DNA from: Streptomyces sp. HM190
GTDB lineage: Bacteria > Actinomycetota > Actinomycetes > Streptomycetales > Streptomycetaceae
DNA: 64,000 nt
Direction of reading: 5' to 3'
Assembly: GCF_009857135.1 (NCBI RefSeq)
Contig: NZ_CP047318.1
Span: 7,440,001 to 7,504,000, forward strand
Shown here: positions 8,378 through 16,747 of the stretch, one piece after another
Layout of the letters: each line of letters opens with the position of its first letter
Position numbering within the stretch: the stretch's first letter is position 1
Notes under the pieces: model-generated
Databases searched by the model: none
Told to the model about the DNA's origin: nothing
The model's input: the letters and a program-made list of their open reading frames with translations, nothing else
Program-made: the position numbers and the translations under genes

Positions 8378-8403
8378 ACTAACGTACTAGTTCGTACATT
8401 AGT
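8378..8403. promoter_or_regulatory. TetR operator between regulator and dehydrogenase
   Basis: Inverted repeat with ten-base arms ACTAACGTAC and GTACATTAGT (one mismatch) around the six-base spacer TAGTTC. It lies 23-48 bases upstream of the dehydrogenase start, where it would overlap the promoter. The related copy at 7448-7473 precedes the transporter gene. Confidence 0.8.
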
Positions 8404-8425
8404 GAGCCGCTCAGGAGGCCCCGCT

Positions 8426-9334
8426 GTGCCCCAGGTCTCGAATCCCGTCCCCACGCGTGACTCGTATCTCGTCGGCCTCGTCGGCTCCGGCATCGGGCCC
8501 TCGCTCAGCCCCGCGCTGCACGAGCGGGAGGCGGACCGGCAGGGGCTGCGGTACCTGTACCGGCTGATCGACATCGACCGCGTCGGGGTCGGCCCCGAGG
8601 CGGTGGGCGACCTGGTGCGCGCCGCCCGGGACCTGGGCTTCGACGGGCTGAACATCACCCACCCCTGCAAGCAGCTGGTCCTCGGGCACCTCGACGCGCT
8701 CGCGCCGCAGGCCGCCGCGCTCGGCGCCGTCAACACCGTGGTCTTCGAGGACGGCCGGGCCGTCGGCCACAACACGGACGTCACCGGTTTCGCCGCGTCC
8801 TTCGCCCGCGGTCTGCCCGACGTCCCGCTGGAGAGGGTGGTGCAGCTGGGCGCCGGCGGCGCCGGCGCGGCCGTCGCCCACGCCACGCTCACCCTCGGCG
8901 CCGAGCACGTCACCGTCGTCGACGCGATGCCCGACCGCGCGGCCGGCCTCGCCACCTCCCTCGAACGGCACTTCGGGGCGGGCCGCGCGGCCTCCGCGAC
9001 CCCGGACGCGCTGCCCGCGCTGCTCGACGGGGCCGACGGGGTGGTGCACGCGACACCGACCGGGATGGCCGCGCACCCCGGGCTCCCCTTCGCCGCGGAG
9101 CTGCTGCACCCCGGTCTGTGGGTGGCCGAGGTGGTGTACCGCCCGCTGGAGACGGAGCTGCTGCGCACGGCCCGCGCGCTCGGGTGCGCCACCTTGGACG
9201 GGGGAGGGATGGCGGCGTTCCAGGCGGCGGACGCGTTCCGCCTGTTCACGGGGAGGGAGGCGGACGCGCCCCGGATGCTGGCCGACATCGCCGAGCTGGC
9301 CGGTGCCGCGGGTGCCGCGGGTGCCGCGCGCTGA
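8426..9334 (+). CDS. Shikimate/quinate dehydrogenase (AroE family), catabolic copy
   Basis: A protein of 302 residues. The substrate-binding SxS is seen in GIGPSLSPALHE at about residues 18-29, the catalytic lysine in NITHPCKQL near 74, and the paired aspartate in NTDVTGF near 113. The NAD(P) motif is QLGAGGAGAAVAHA near 136. The GTG at 8426 is chosen because AGGAGG lies seven bases upstream. It reduces or oxidises the shikimate/3-dehydroshikimate or quinate/3-dehydroquinate pair. Its place beside a dehydroshikimate dehydratase, an MHS transporter and a TetR regulator argues for a degradative rather than a biosynthetic role. The C-terminus ends in GAAGAAGAA, encoded by a nine-base tandem repeat. 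Confidence 0.88.
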   Translation: MPQVSNPVPTRDSYLVGLVGSGIGPSLSPALHEREADRQGLRYLYRLIDIDRVGVGPEAVGDLVRAARDLGFDGLNITHPCKQLVLGHLDALAPQAAALGAVNTVVFEDGRAVGHNTDVTGFAASFARGLPDVPLERVVQLGAGGAGAAVAHATLTLGAEHVTVVDAMPDRAAGLATSLERHFGAGRAASATPDALPALLDGADGVVHATPTGMAAHPGLPFAAELLHPGLWVAEVVYRPLETELLRTARALGCATLDGGGMAAFQAADAFRLFTGREADAPRMLADIAELAGAAGAAGAAR

Positions 9335-9364
9335 GGGTCCCGTGGACGCGCCCCCGCGCTGACG

Positions 9365-9449
9365 GCCCCGGTCGTCGGCAGCACAGCCGCCAGCCCCCGG
9401 TTGTCGGCAGCACAGCCGCCAGCCCTCGGTCGTGGGCAGCACAGTTGGA
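9365..9449 (+). repeat. Three tandem 29-bp direct repeats in the aroE-qsuB gap
   Basis: Units start at 9365, 9394 and 9423. The core GTCGGCAGCACAGCCGCCAG is identical in the first two; the third is diverged (GTGGGCAGCACAGTTGG) and ends close to the ribosome site of the dehydratase gene. This fills most of the 132-base gap between the two genes. The array could form RNA structure on the shared message or be a simple slippage product. Confidence 0.85.
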
Positions 9450-9466
9450 ATCGAAGGAGCACCACC

Positions 9467-11257
9467 ATGCGCACAGCCATCGCCACCGTCTCCCTCAGCG
9501 GGTCCCTCACCGAGAAGCTCACGGCCGCCGCGCGGGCCGGGTTCGACGGGGTGGAGATCTTCGAGAACGACCTGCTGGCCAGCCCGCTCTCCCCGGAGGA
9601 GATCCGGGCCCGGTGCGCGGACCTGGGACTGGGCATCGACCTGTACCAGCCGATGCGGGACATCGAGGCCGTGCCCGCGGACGTGTTCGAACAGAACCTG
9701 CGGCGGGCCCGGCACAAGTTCGAGCTGATGCGGCGGCTGGGCGCCGACACGGTCCTGGTGTGCTCCAGCGTCCACCCGCTCGCCGAGGACGACGACGCCC
9801 TCGCCGCCGGGCAGCTCCACCGGCTCGCCGGCCTCGCCCAGGACTTCGGGATCCGCGTCGCGTACGAGGCGCTGGCCTGGGGGCGGCACGTCAGCACGTA
9901 CGACCACGCCTGGCGCATCGTCGAGGCGGCCGACCACCCCGCGCTCGGCACCTGCCTCGACAGCTTCCACATCCTCGCCCGGGGCTCCGACCCCAAGGGC
10001 ATCGAGGACATCCCCGGCGAGAAGATCTTCTTCCTGCAGCTGGCCGACGCCCCGCTGATGGCGATGGACGTGCTCCAGTGGAGCCGCCACTACCGCTGCT
10101 TCCCCGGCCAGGGCGGCTTCGACCTCGCGGGCCTCGTCCGGCACGTGCGGGCGGCCGGATACCGGGGCCCGCTGTCCCTGGAGGTCTTCAACGACGTGTT
10201 CCGGCAGGCCGAGGCGGGCCCCACCGCCGTCGACGCCCACCGCTCCCTGCTGATGCTCCAGGAGGCGGCGGGCCTGGCCACGCTGCCGGAACCCGTGGTG
10301 CCCACCGGCGTCGCGTTCACCGAACTCGTCACCCCCGACGCCGAGCCCGTGGCCGCGCTGCTCGGCGCCCTCGGCTTCGCCCGCACCGCCCGCCACCGCA
10401 GCAAGCCGGTGGACCTGTGGCGGCAGGGCGAGGCACGGGTGCTGGTCAACACCGGCCCGGCGGCCCGCCGCGACGGCACCCAGCTCGCCGCGATCGGCCT
10501 GGAGTCACCGGACCCGGCGGGCGCCGCCCGCCGCGCGGAGGCCCTGCTCGCCCCGGTGCTGCCCCGCCGCCGCGCCCCGCAGGACACCGCTCTCGACGCG
10601 GTCGCCGCCCCGGACGGCACCGAACTCTTCTTCTGCGCCACCGACCGCCCCGAACTCCCCAGCTGGACGGACGACTTCCGTGCCGTGCCGCACGCGGAGC
10701 CCGCCCGCCACCTCCACCGTGTGGACCACCTCGCCCTCACCCAGCCCTGGCACCAGTTCGACGAGGCGGCCCTCTTCCACCGGACCGTGCTCGGCCTGCC
10801 CGCCCGCGAGAGCGTCGACGTCGCCGACCCCTACGGCCTGTTCCGCAGCCGCCCCGTCAGCAACGCCGACGGCAGCGTCCGGATCGCCCTGAGTGTCGGC
10901 CCGGCCCCCACGGACGACTCCGCCCGCGCCCAGCACATCGCCCTCGCGACGGACGACGTGGTGACCGCGGCCCGCGCCTTCCGCAGTGCCGGGGGCCGGC
11001 TGCTGGCCGTCCCCGCCAACTACTACGACGACCTGGCCGCCCGCTTCGAGTTCGCCGACGGCGAGCTGGAGACGTACCGCGAGCTGGGCATCCTCTACGA
11101 CCGCGACGCGGACGGCACGTTCCGCCACTGCTACACCGAGACCGTCGGCCGCGTCTTCTTCGAACTCGTCCAACGCGACAGCGCCTACCGGGGCTACGGC
11201 GCCCAGAACGCCCCCGTACGCCTCGCCGCCCAGCACGGCCGGCGCTCGGTCGGATGA
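9467..11257 (+). CDS. qsuB: 3-dehydroshikimate dehydratase fused to an HPPD-like domain (QsuB/QuiC1 type)
   Basis: A protein of 596 residues made of two modules. Residues about 1-280 form a xylose-isomerase-like TIM barrel (FDGVEIFENDLL, VAYEALAWGRHVSTYDHAW, CLDSFHILARG, FFLQLADAP), the dehydroshikimate dehydratase part that yields protocatechuate with a divalent metal. Residues about 295-596 are a vicinal-oxygen-chelate domain like 4-hydroxyphenylpyruvate dioxygenase (RVDHLALTQPWHQFDEA near 420). This fusion is known from Corynebacterium QsuB and Pseudomonas QuiC1. The ATG follows GAAGGAG at a good distance. It is probably co-transcribed with the dehydrogenase. No protocatechuate ring-cleavage genes occur in the window. 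Confidence 0.9.
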   Translation: MRTAIATVSLSGSLTEKLTAAARAGFDGVEIFENDLLASPLSPEEIRARCADLGLGIDLYQPMRDIEAVPADVFEQNLRRARHKFELMRRLGADTVLVCSSVHPLAEDDDALAAGQLHRLAGLAQDFGIRVAYEALAWGRHVSTYDHAWRIVEAADHPALGTCLDSFHILARGSDPKGIEDIPGEKIFFLQLADAPLMAMDVLQWSRHYRCFPGQGGFDLAGLVRHVRAAGYRGPLSLEVFNDVFRQAEAGPTAVDAHRSLLMLQEAAGLATLPEPVVPTGVAFTELVTPDAEPVAALLGALGFARTARHRSKPVDLWRQGEARVLVNTGPAARRDGTQLAAIGLESPDPAGAARRAEALLAPVLPRRRAPQDTALDAVAAPDGTELFFCATDRPELPSWTDDFRAVPHAEPARHLHRVDHLALTQPWHQFDEAALFHRTVLGLPARESVDVADPYGLFRSRPVSNADGSVRIALSVGPAPTDDSARAQHIALATDDVVTAARAFRSAGGRLLAVPANYYDDLAARFEFADGELETYRELGILYDRDADGTFRHCYTETVGRVFFELVQRDSAYRGYGAQNAPVRLAAQHGRRSVG

Positions 11258-11646
11258 CGCGAACCGTGAACGACCGGAGCACACCCGACCCCACCGCTGT
11301 CCGTCGAACGAGGCAGCGCGGGATCGTCCGGAGGAGCGACGAGCGGCTTGCCCCGCTCTTCCTACGATGAAGCCGATCCCTCCGACCGGCCGCACACGCG
11401 CGTGGCGTGGCTCCGACACGGGCGGGCTCGCGACGCTGAAGGACCGCCGCCGCTGCCTCCCCGCTCACCGACGGCCGGCGGTGAGCGTCGGGCGGAGGAC
11501 CGGGTCGAGCGCCGGGGCCTCGTCGGCCCTCAGGGGCGCGAGACGGTGACACACACAGCCCCGCCGCGTCGGCGCGACCGGTCACCACCCACCCGCACCC
11601 GCACCAGATCCCCGGCCCCCGGCCCCCCGGCCCCAGCCTCGGCGGG
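11258..11646. other. Intergenic stretch with no recognisable gene
   Basis: About 390 bases between two convergent genes. Open frames here lack ribosome sites and family motifs. A weak inverted repeat, GGTGA...TCACC, near 11545-11585 and a C-rich run near 11615-11640 could serve as a terminator, but neither is convincing. Confidence 0.6.
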
Positions 11647-12528
11647 CTACTCCTTCGTCGACTCCACCGCGTGCCCCCCGAACTGGTTGCGCAGCGCCGC
11701 CACCATCTTCATCTGCGGGGAGTCGTCCTGGCGGGACGCGAAGCGGGCGAACAGGGACGCGGTGATCGCCGGCAGCGGTACCGCGTTGTCGACGGCGGCC
11801 TCGACCGTCCACCGGCCCTCCCCGGAGTCCTCGGCGTAGCCGCGCAGCTTCTCCAGGTGCTCGTCGGCGTCCAGCGCGTTGACCGCGAGGTCCAGCAGCC
11901 AGGAACGGATGACCGTCCCCTCCTGCCAGGACCGGAACACCTCACGGACGTCGGTCACCGAGTCGACGGCCTCCAGCAGCTCCCAGCCCTCGGCGTACGC
12001 CTGCATCATGGCGTACTCGATGCCGTTGTGGACCATCTTGGAGAAGTGCCCGGCGCCGACCTTGCCCGCGTGGACGTACCCGTACGGCCCCTCCGGCTTG
12101 AGCGCCTCGAAGACCGGCTGGAGACGGTCCACGTGCTCCTTGTCGCCGCCGACCATCAGCGCGTAGCCGTTCTCCAGGCCCCACACACCGCCCGAGACGC
12201 CCGCGTCGACGAAGCCGATGCCCTTGGCGCCCAGCTGCTCGGCGTGCTTCTCGTCGTCCGTCCAGCGGGAGTTGCCGCCGTCGACGACGGTGTCGCCGGC
12301 CGACAGCAGGTCCGCCAACTCGTCCACGACGGACTGGGTGGGGCCGCCGGCGGGGACCATCACCCAGACCGTGCGCGGCGCGTCGAGCCGCTCGACCAGT
12401 TCGGCCAGACTGCCCACGTCGGAGACATCGGGGTTGCGGTCGTAACCGATGACGGTGTGGCCCGCGCGGCGGATCCGCTCGCGCATGTTCCCGCCCATCT
12501 TGCCGAGACCGATGAGACCGAGCTGCAT
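11647..12528 (-). CDS. gnd: 6-phosphogluconate dehydrogenase, decarboxylating, short (GntZ/GndA) type
   Basis: A protein of 293 residues, matching the short form (about 300) rather than the 470-residue form. The N-terminal motif QLGLIGLGKMGGNM is the NAD(P) site; DGGNSRWTDDEKHAEQLGAKG near residue 100 and GVSGGVWGLENGYALMVGGD near 125 are substrate-site motifs; KMVHNGIEYAMMQAYAEGW near 173 holds the catalytic Lys-Asn. It converts 6-phosphogluconate to ribulose 5-phosphate, CO2 and NAD(P)H. The start is one base after the pgi stop, so it is the last gene of the pentose-phosphate operon. Short-type enzymes often prefer NAD; the cofactor cannot be read with certainty. Confidence 0.93.
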   Translation of the reverse strand: MQLGLIGLGKMGGNMRERIRRAGHTVIGYDRNPDVSDVGSLAELVERLDAPRTVWVMVPAGGPTQSVVDELADLLSAGDTVVDGGNSRWTDDEKHAEQLGAKGIGFVDAGVSGGVWGLENGYALMVGGDKEHVDRLQPVFEALKPEGPYGYVHAGKVGAGHFSKMVHNGIEYAMMQAYAEGWELLEAVDSVTDVREVFRSWQEGTVIRSWLLDLAVNALDADEHLEKLRGYAEDSGEGRWTVEAAVDNAVPLPAITASLFARFASRQDDSPQMKMVAALRNQFGGHAVESTKE

Positions 12529-12529
12529 G

Positions 12530-14266
12530 TCAGTTCACTTCTTCCTGAGTGTCACGGGAGTCGTGGGTGTCACGGGAGTCGTGGGTGTCGCGCAGCGCGC
12601 GGTACGCGGCGACCAGGGCCGCCGTGGACGGGTCGAGTCCGGGCACGTCGGCGCCGTCGGTCAGGGCGGGTTCCACGCGCTTGGCGAGGACCTTGCCCAG
12701 CTCGACGCCCCACTGGTCGAAGGAGTCGATGTTCCAGATCGCGCCCTGGACGAACACCTTGTGCTCGTAGAGGGCGATCAGCTGGCCGAGGACCGAGGGG
12801 GTCAGCTCGGGTGCCAGCACGGTCGTCGTGGGGCGGTTGCCGTGGAACGTGCGGTGCGGCACCTGCTCCTCGGGCACCCCCTCGGCCCGCACCTCCTCGG
12901 CGGTCTTCCCGAAGGCCAGCGCCTGGCCCTGCGCGAAGAGGTTGGCCATCAACAGGTCGTGCTGCGCCGCGAGTTCGGGATCCATCCCGGCGACCGGGCG
13001 GGCGAAGCCGATGAGGTCCGCCGGGACCGTCTTGGTGCCCTGGTGCAGCAACTGGTAGTACGCGTGCTGACCGTTGGTGCCCGGCGTGCCCCACACCACC
13101 GGCCCGGTCTGCCACTCGACGGGGAGCCCGTCACGGCCCACCTGCTTGCCGTTGGACTCCATGTCCAGCTGCTGCAGATACGCGGTGAACCGGGACAGGT
13201 AGTGCGAGTAGGGCAGCACCGCGTGCGACTGGGCGTCGAAGAAGTCGCCGTACCAGACCCCCAGCAGCCCCAGCAGGAGCGGGGCGTTGGCCTGAGGCGG
13301 TGCCGTCCTGAAGTGCTCGTCGATCGTGCGGAACCCGTCGAGCAGTTCCCGGAAGCGGTCCGGTCCGATGGCGATCATCAGGGACAGGCCGATCGCCGAG
13401 TCGAAGGAGTAGCGCCCGCCGACCCAGTCCCAGAACTCGAACATGTTGTCCGGGTCGATCCCGAACCCGGCGACCTTCTCGGCGTTCGTCGACAGCGCCA
13501 CGAAGTGCCGGGCCACCGCCTTCTCCGCCCCGCTCCCGGCGTCGCCGGAGGGCGCGGCTCCCCCGTCGCCGAGCCCGCGCAGCAGCCAGGACCGCGCCGA
13601 CGTCGCGTTGGTGATCGTCTCGATCGTGGTGAACGTCTTCGAGGCGACGACGAACAGCGTCTCGGCCGGGTCGAGGTCGCGCACCGCCTCGTGCAGGTCG
13701 GCGCCGTCGACGTTCGACACGAACCGCACGGTCAGCGACCGGTCGGTGTACGGCCGCAGCGCCTCGTACGCCATCGCCGGGCCGAGGTCGGAGCCGCCGA
13801 TGCCGATGTTGACGACATTGCGGATACGGCGGCCGGTGTGACCGGTCCACTCGCCGGAGCGGACCCTCTCGGCGAAGGCGGCCATCCGGTCCAGGACCGC
13901 GTGCACGGCCGGGACGACGTTCTCGCCGTCCACCTCCACCACGGCGTCACGCGGGGCGCGCAGCGCGGTGTGCAGGACCGCCCGGTCCTCGGTGATGTTG
14001 ACGCGCTCGCCGCGGAACATCGCGTCCCGCTGCCCGAACACATCACTCGCCGCGGCGAGTTCCAGGAGCAGGGCGAGTGTCTCGTCGGTGATCAGGTGCT
14101 TGGAGTAGTCGATCCGCAGATCACCGGCGCGGACGACGTACCGCTCGGCGCGCCCGGGGTCGGCGGCGAACAGCTCGCGCAGCGAGGCGTGCAGCATCGG
14201 GCCCGCGCGGTGGTCCCCCAACTCGGCCCACTCCGGACGCCGGTTGAGACGAGGGGCGTCACTCAT
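12530..14266 (-). CDS. pgi: Glucose-6-phosphate isomerase
   Basis: A protein of 578 residues. Family marks are VVNIGIGGSDLGPAMAYEAL near residue 145, FVVASKTFTTIETITNA near 200, FWDWVGGRYSFDSAIGLSL near 255 and ESNGKQV near 365. The reaction interconverts glucose 6-phosphate and fructose 6-phosphate, connecting glycolysis and the oxidative pentose branch. ATG 14266 (or GTG 14269) overlaps the opcA stop. The last about 20 residues are a hydrophilic tail, (DTHDSR)2DTQEEVN, encoded by two copies of an 18-base direct repeat at about 12549-12587; this tail is not part of the usual fold. Confidence 0.93.
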   Translation of the reverse strand: MSDAPRLNRRPEWAELGDHRAGPMLHASLRELFAADPGRAERYVVRAGDLRIDYSKHLITDETLALLLELAAASDVFGQRDAMFRGERVNITEDRAVLHTALRAPRDAVVEVDGENVVPAVHAVLDRMAAFAERVRSGEWTGHTGRRIRNVVNIGIGGSDLGPAMAYEALRPYTDRSLTVRFVSNVDGADLHEAVRDLDPAETLFVVASKTFTTIETITNATSARSWLLRGLGDGGAAPSGDAGSGAEKAVARHFVALSTNAEKVAGFGIDPDNMFEFWDWVGGRYSFDSAIGLSLMIAIGPDRFRELLDGFRTIDEHFRTAPPQANAPLLLGLLGVWYGDFFDAQSHAVLPYSHYLSRFTAYLQQLDMESNGKQVGRDGLPVEWQTGPVVWGTPGTNGQHAYYQLLHQGTKTVPADLIGFARPVAGMDPELAAQHDLLMANLFAQGQALAFGKTAEEVRAEGVPEEQVPHRTFHGNRPTTTVLAPELTPSVLGQLIALYEHKVFVQGAIWNIDSFDQWGVELGKVLAKRVEPALTDGADVPGLDPSTAALVAAYRALRDTHDSRDTHDSRDTQEEVN

Positions 14267-15197
14267 CACCGGCCCCCTTCCCGGTGTGCTCGCCGCCGCG
14301 CAGGGCGATGGCGTACATCTCGTCCGCGTCCAGGCGGCGCAGCTCCTCGGCGATCAGCTCGGAGGTGGCGCGCACCTTCAGGGCAAGGGTGCGCGACGGC
14401 TGGCCCGGCAGGGTGAGCGTGGCGAGCGGGCCCTCGGGGCGGTCGATGACGATCTCACCGTGCTCCGTGCCGAGCCGTACGCCCGTGACGACCGGTCCGG
14501 CGGTCACGACTCGCTCGACGGCGACCCCGAGGCGGGCCTCCAGCCAGCGGGCCAGCAGTTCGGCGCTCGGGTTGTCGGCCTCGCTGTCCACGGCCGCCGA
14601 GGTGATCTCCGTGCGGGCCTGGTCCAGGGCGGCGGCGAGCATGGAACGCCACGGTGTCAGCCGCGTCCAGGCCAGGTCGGTGTCACCGGGGGTGTAGGAG
14701 GCGAGCCGCTGCTCCAGCGCGACGAGCGGGGAGTCGACGGCGTACATGTCGGTGATCCGGCGCTGCGCCAGCGCGCCCAGCGGGTCCTTCGCCGGGTTCT
14801 CCGGGGCGTCCACCGGCCACCACACCACGACCGGTGCGTCCGGCAGCAGCAGCGGCAGGACGACGGAGTCGGCGTGGTCGGAGACCTCGCCGTACGTCCG
14901 CAGCACCACGGTCTCGCCGGTGCCCGCGTCGGCGCCCACCCGCACCTCGGCGTCCAGGTGCGACCGGGTGCGGTCGCGGGGGGTGCGGGCGTGCCGCTTG
15001 ATGACGACCAGGGTGCGCGAGGGATGCTCGTGCGAGGCCTCCTCGGCCGCCTTGATCGAGTCGTACGCGTTCTCCTCGTCCGTCACGATCACCATCGTGA
15101 GGACCATGCCCACGGCGGGCGTGCCGATGGCCCGGCGTCCCTGCACCAGGGCTTTGTTGATCTTGCTTGCCGTGGTGTCCGTCAGGTCGAATTTCAT
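14259..15197 (-). CDS. opcA: Glucose-6-phosphate dehydrogenase assembly protein OpcA
   Basis: A protein of 312 residues, the usual size for OpcA. Recognisable blocks are MKFDLTDTTASKINKALVQGR at the start, GMVLTMVIVTDEENAYDSIKAAEEASHEHPSR near residue 30, VVLPLLLPDAPVVVWWP near 110 and RRITDMYAVD near 145. OpcA is the partner or activator of the dehydrogenase in actinobacteria and cyanobacteria. ATG 15197 overlaps the zwf stop as ATGA, and its own stop overlaps pgi, so the genes are translationally coupled. The frame stays open upstream, but only inside zwf. Confidence 0.93.
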   Translation of the reverse strand: MKFDLTDTTASKINKALVQGRRAIGTPAVGMVLTMVIVTDEENAYDSIKAAEEASHEHPSRTLVVIKRHARTPRDRTRSHLDAEVRVGADAGTGETVVLRTYGEVSDHADSVVLPLLLPDAPVVVWWPVDAPENPAKDPLGALAQRRITDMYAVDSPLVALEQRLASYTPGDTDLAWTRLTPWRSMLAAALDQARTEITSAAVDSEADNPSAELLARWLEARLGVAVERVVTAGPVVTGVRLGTEHGEIVIDRPEGPLATLTLPGQPSRTLALKVRATSELIAEELRRLDADEMYAIALRGGEHTGKGAGDE

Positions 15198-16747
15198 GGC
15201 CTGCGCCAGCTCCGTCCGTCTCGTGCGAGCATCTCGTCGGCTTCCTCGGGGCCCCAACTGCCCGAGGGGTACTGCGCGGGCCTGCCGTGCTTGGCCCAGT
15301 ACTCCTCGATCGGGTCGAGGATCTTCCAGGACTCCTCCACCTCCTGGTGGCGGGGGAAGAGGTTGGCGTCGCCGAGCAGCACGTCCAGGATCAGCCGTTC
15401 GTACGCCTCCGGGCTGGACTCCGTGAACGACTCGCCGTACGCGAAGTCCATGGTGACGTCCCGGATCTCCATCGAGGTACCCGGCACCTTCGAACCGAAG
15501 CGCACGGTCATTCCCTCGTCCGGCTGCACCCGGATGACGATCGCGTTCTTCCCCAGTTCCTCGGTGGCCGTGGAGTCGAACGGGGAGTGCGGGGCGCTCT
15601 GGAAGACGACCGCGATCTCGGTGACCCGGCGGCCCAGCCGCTTGCCGGTGCGCAGATAGAACGGGACACCGGCCCAGCGGCGGTTGTCGATCTCCAGCTT
15701 GACGGCCGCGTAGGTGTCGGTGCGGGAGCCCGGGTCGATGCCGTCCTCCTCCAGGTAGCCGACCACCTTCTCACCGCCCTGCCAGGCCCCCGTGTACTGG
15801 CCGCGCACGGTGTGGGCGCCCAGATCGGCGGGAAGCCGCACGGACTTGAGGACCTTCAGTTTCTCGGTGAGCAGCGCCTCGGCGTCGAAGGCGATCGGCT
15901 CCTCCATGGCGGTGAGCGCCATCAGCTGCAGCAGGTGGTTCTGGATGACGTCACGGGCGGCGCCGATGCCGTCGTAGTAGCCGGCCCGGCCGCCGATGCC
16001 GATGTCCTCGGCCATGGTGATCTGCACGTGGTCCACGAAGGACCGGTTCCAGATCGGCTCGTACATCTGGTTGGCGAACCGCAGGGCCAGGAGGTTCTGG
16101 ACGGTCTCCTTGCCCAGGTAGTGGTCGATGCGGAAGACCTGGTCCGGGTCGAACACCTCGTGCACGATCTCGTTCAGGTCGATGGCGCTGGCCAGGTCGT
16201 GACCGAACGGCTTCTCGATGACCGCGCGCCGCCAGGAGCCCTCGGGCGCGTCGGCCAGCCCGTGCTTCTTCAGCTGCTGGACGACCTTCGGGAAGAACTT
16301 CGGCGGTACGGAGAGGTAGAACGCGAAGTTGCCGCTGGTGCCCCGCGAGGCGTTCAACTCCGCGACGGCCGAGCGCAGTTGCCGGAACGCCTCGTCGTCG
16401 TCGAAGTCGCCCGGCACGAACCGCATGCCCTCGGAGAGCTGCTGCCAGACCTCCTCGCGGAACTCGGTGCGCGCGTGCTCGCGCACCGCGTCGTGCACCA
16501 CTTGCGCGAAGTCCTGGTCCTCCCAGTCCCGGCGGGCGAAGCCCACCAGTGAGAAGCCCGGCGGGAGCAGCCCGCGGTTGGCCAGGTCGTACACGGCCGG
16601 CATCAGCTTCTTGCGGGACAGGTCACCGGTCACCCCGAAGATGACGAGACCGGAGGGGCCCGCGATCCGGGGGAGCCGGCGGTCGCGGGCGTCCCGCAGC
16701 GGGTTGGCCCAGTCGCCCGCCCCGAGAGCGGTCGTCTCCACGGTCAT
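15194..16747 (-). CDS. zwf: Glucose-6-phosphate dehydrogenase
   Basis: A protein of 517 residues. The nucleotide motif is LVIFGVTGDLSRKKLMPAVYDLANRG at about residue 33, and the catalytic motif FRIDHYLGKETVQNLL lies near 200 with the invariant aspartate-histidine pair. It oxidises glucose 6-phosphate to 6-phosphogluconolactone with NADP. The start ATG overlaps the tal stop as ATGA, and its stop overlaps opcA in the same way. The lactonase gene pgl, commonly next to opcA, is absent; hydrolysis must be spontaneous or rely on a gene elsewhere. Confidence 0.95.
   Translation of the reverse strand: MTVETTALGAGDWANPLRDARDRRLPRIAGPSGLVIFGVTGDLSRKKLMPAVYDLANRGLLPPGFSLVGFARRDWEDQDFAQVVHDAVREHARTEFREEVWQQLSEGMRFVPGDFDDDEAFRQLRSAVAELNASRGTSGNFAFYLSVPPKFFPKVVQQLKKHGLADAPEGSWRRAVIEKPFGHDLASAIDLNEIVHEVFDPDQVFRIDHYLGKETVQNLLALRFANQMYEPIWNRSFVDHVQITMAEDIGIGGRAGYYDGIGAARDVIQNHLLQLMALTAMEEPIAFDAEALLTEKLKVLKSVRLPADLGAHTVRGQYTGAWQGGEKVVGYLEEDGIDPGSRTDTYAAVKLEIDNRRWAGVPFYLRTGKRLGRRVTEIAVVFQSAPHSPFDSTATEELGKNAIVIRVQPDEGMTVRFGSKVPGTSMEIRDVTMDFAYGESFTESSPEAYERLILDVLLGDANLFPRHQEVEESWKILDPIEEYWAKHGRPAQYPSGSWGPEEADEMLARDGRSWRRP

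Noticed and set aside
11258..11646. A possible small gene in the gap after qsuB
   Set aside because: Several frames are open, but none has a ribosome site or a composition typical of proteins.
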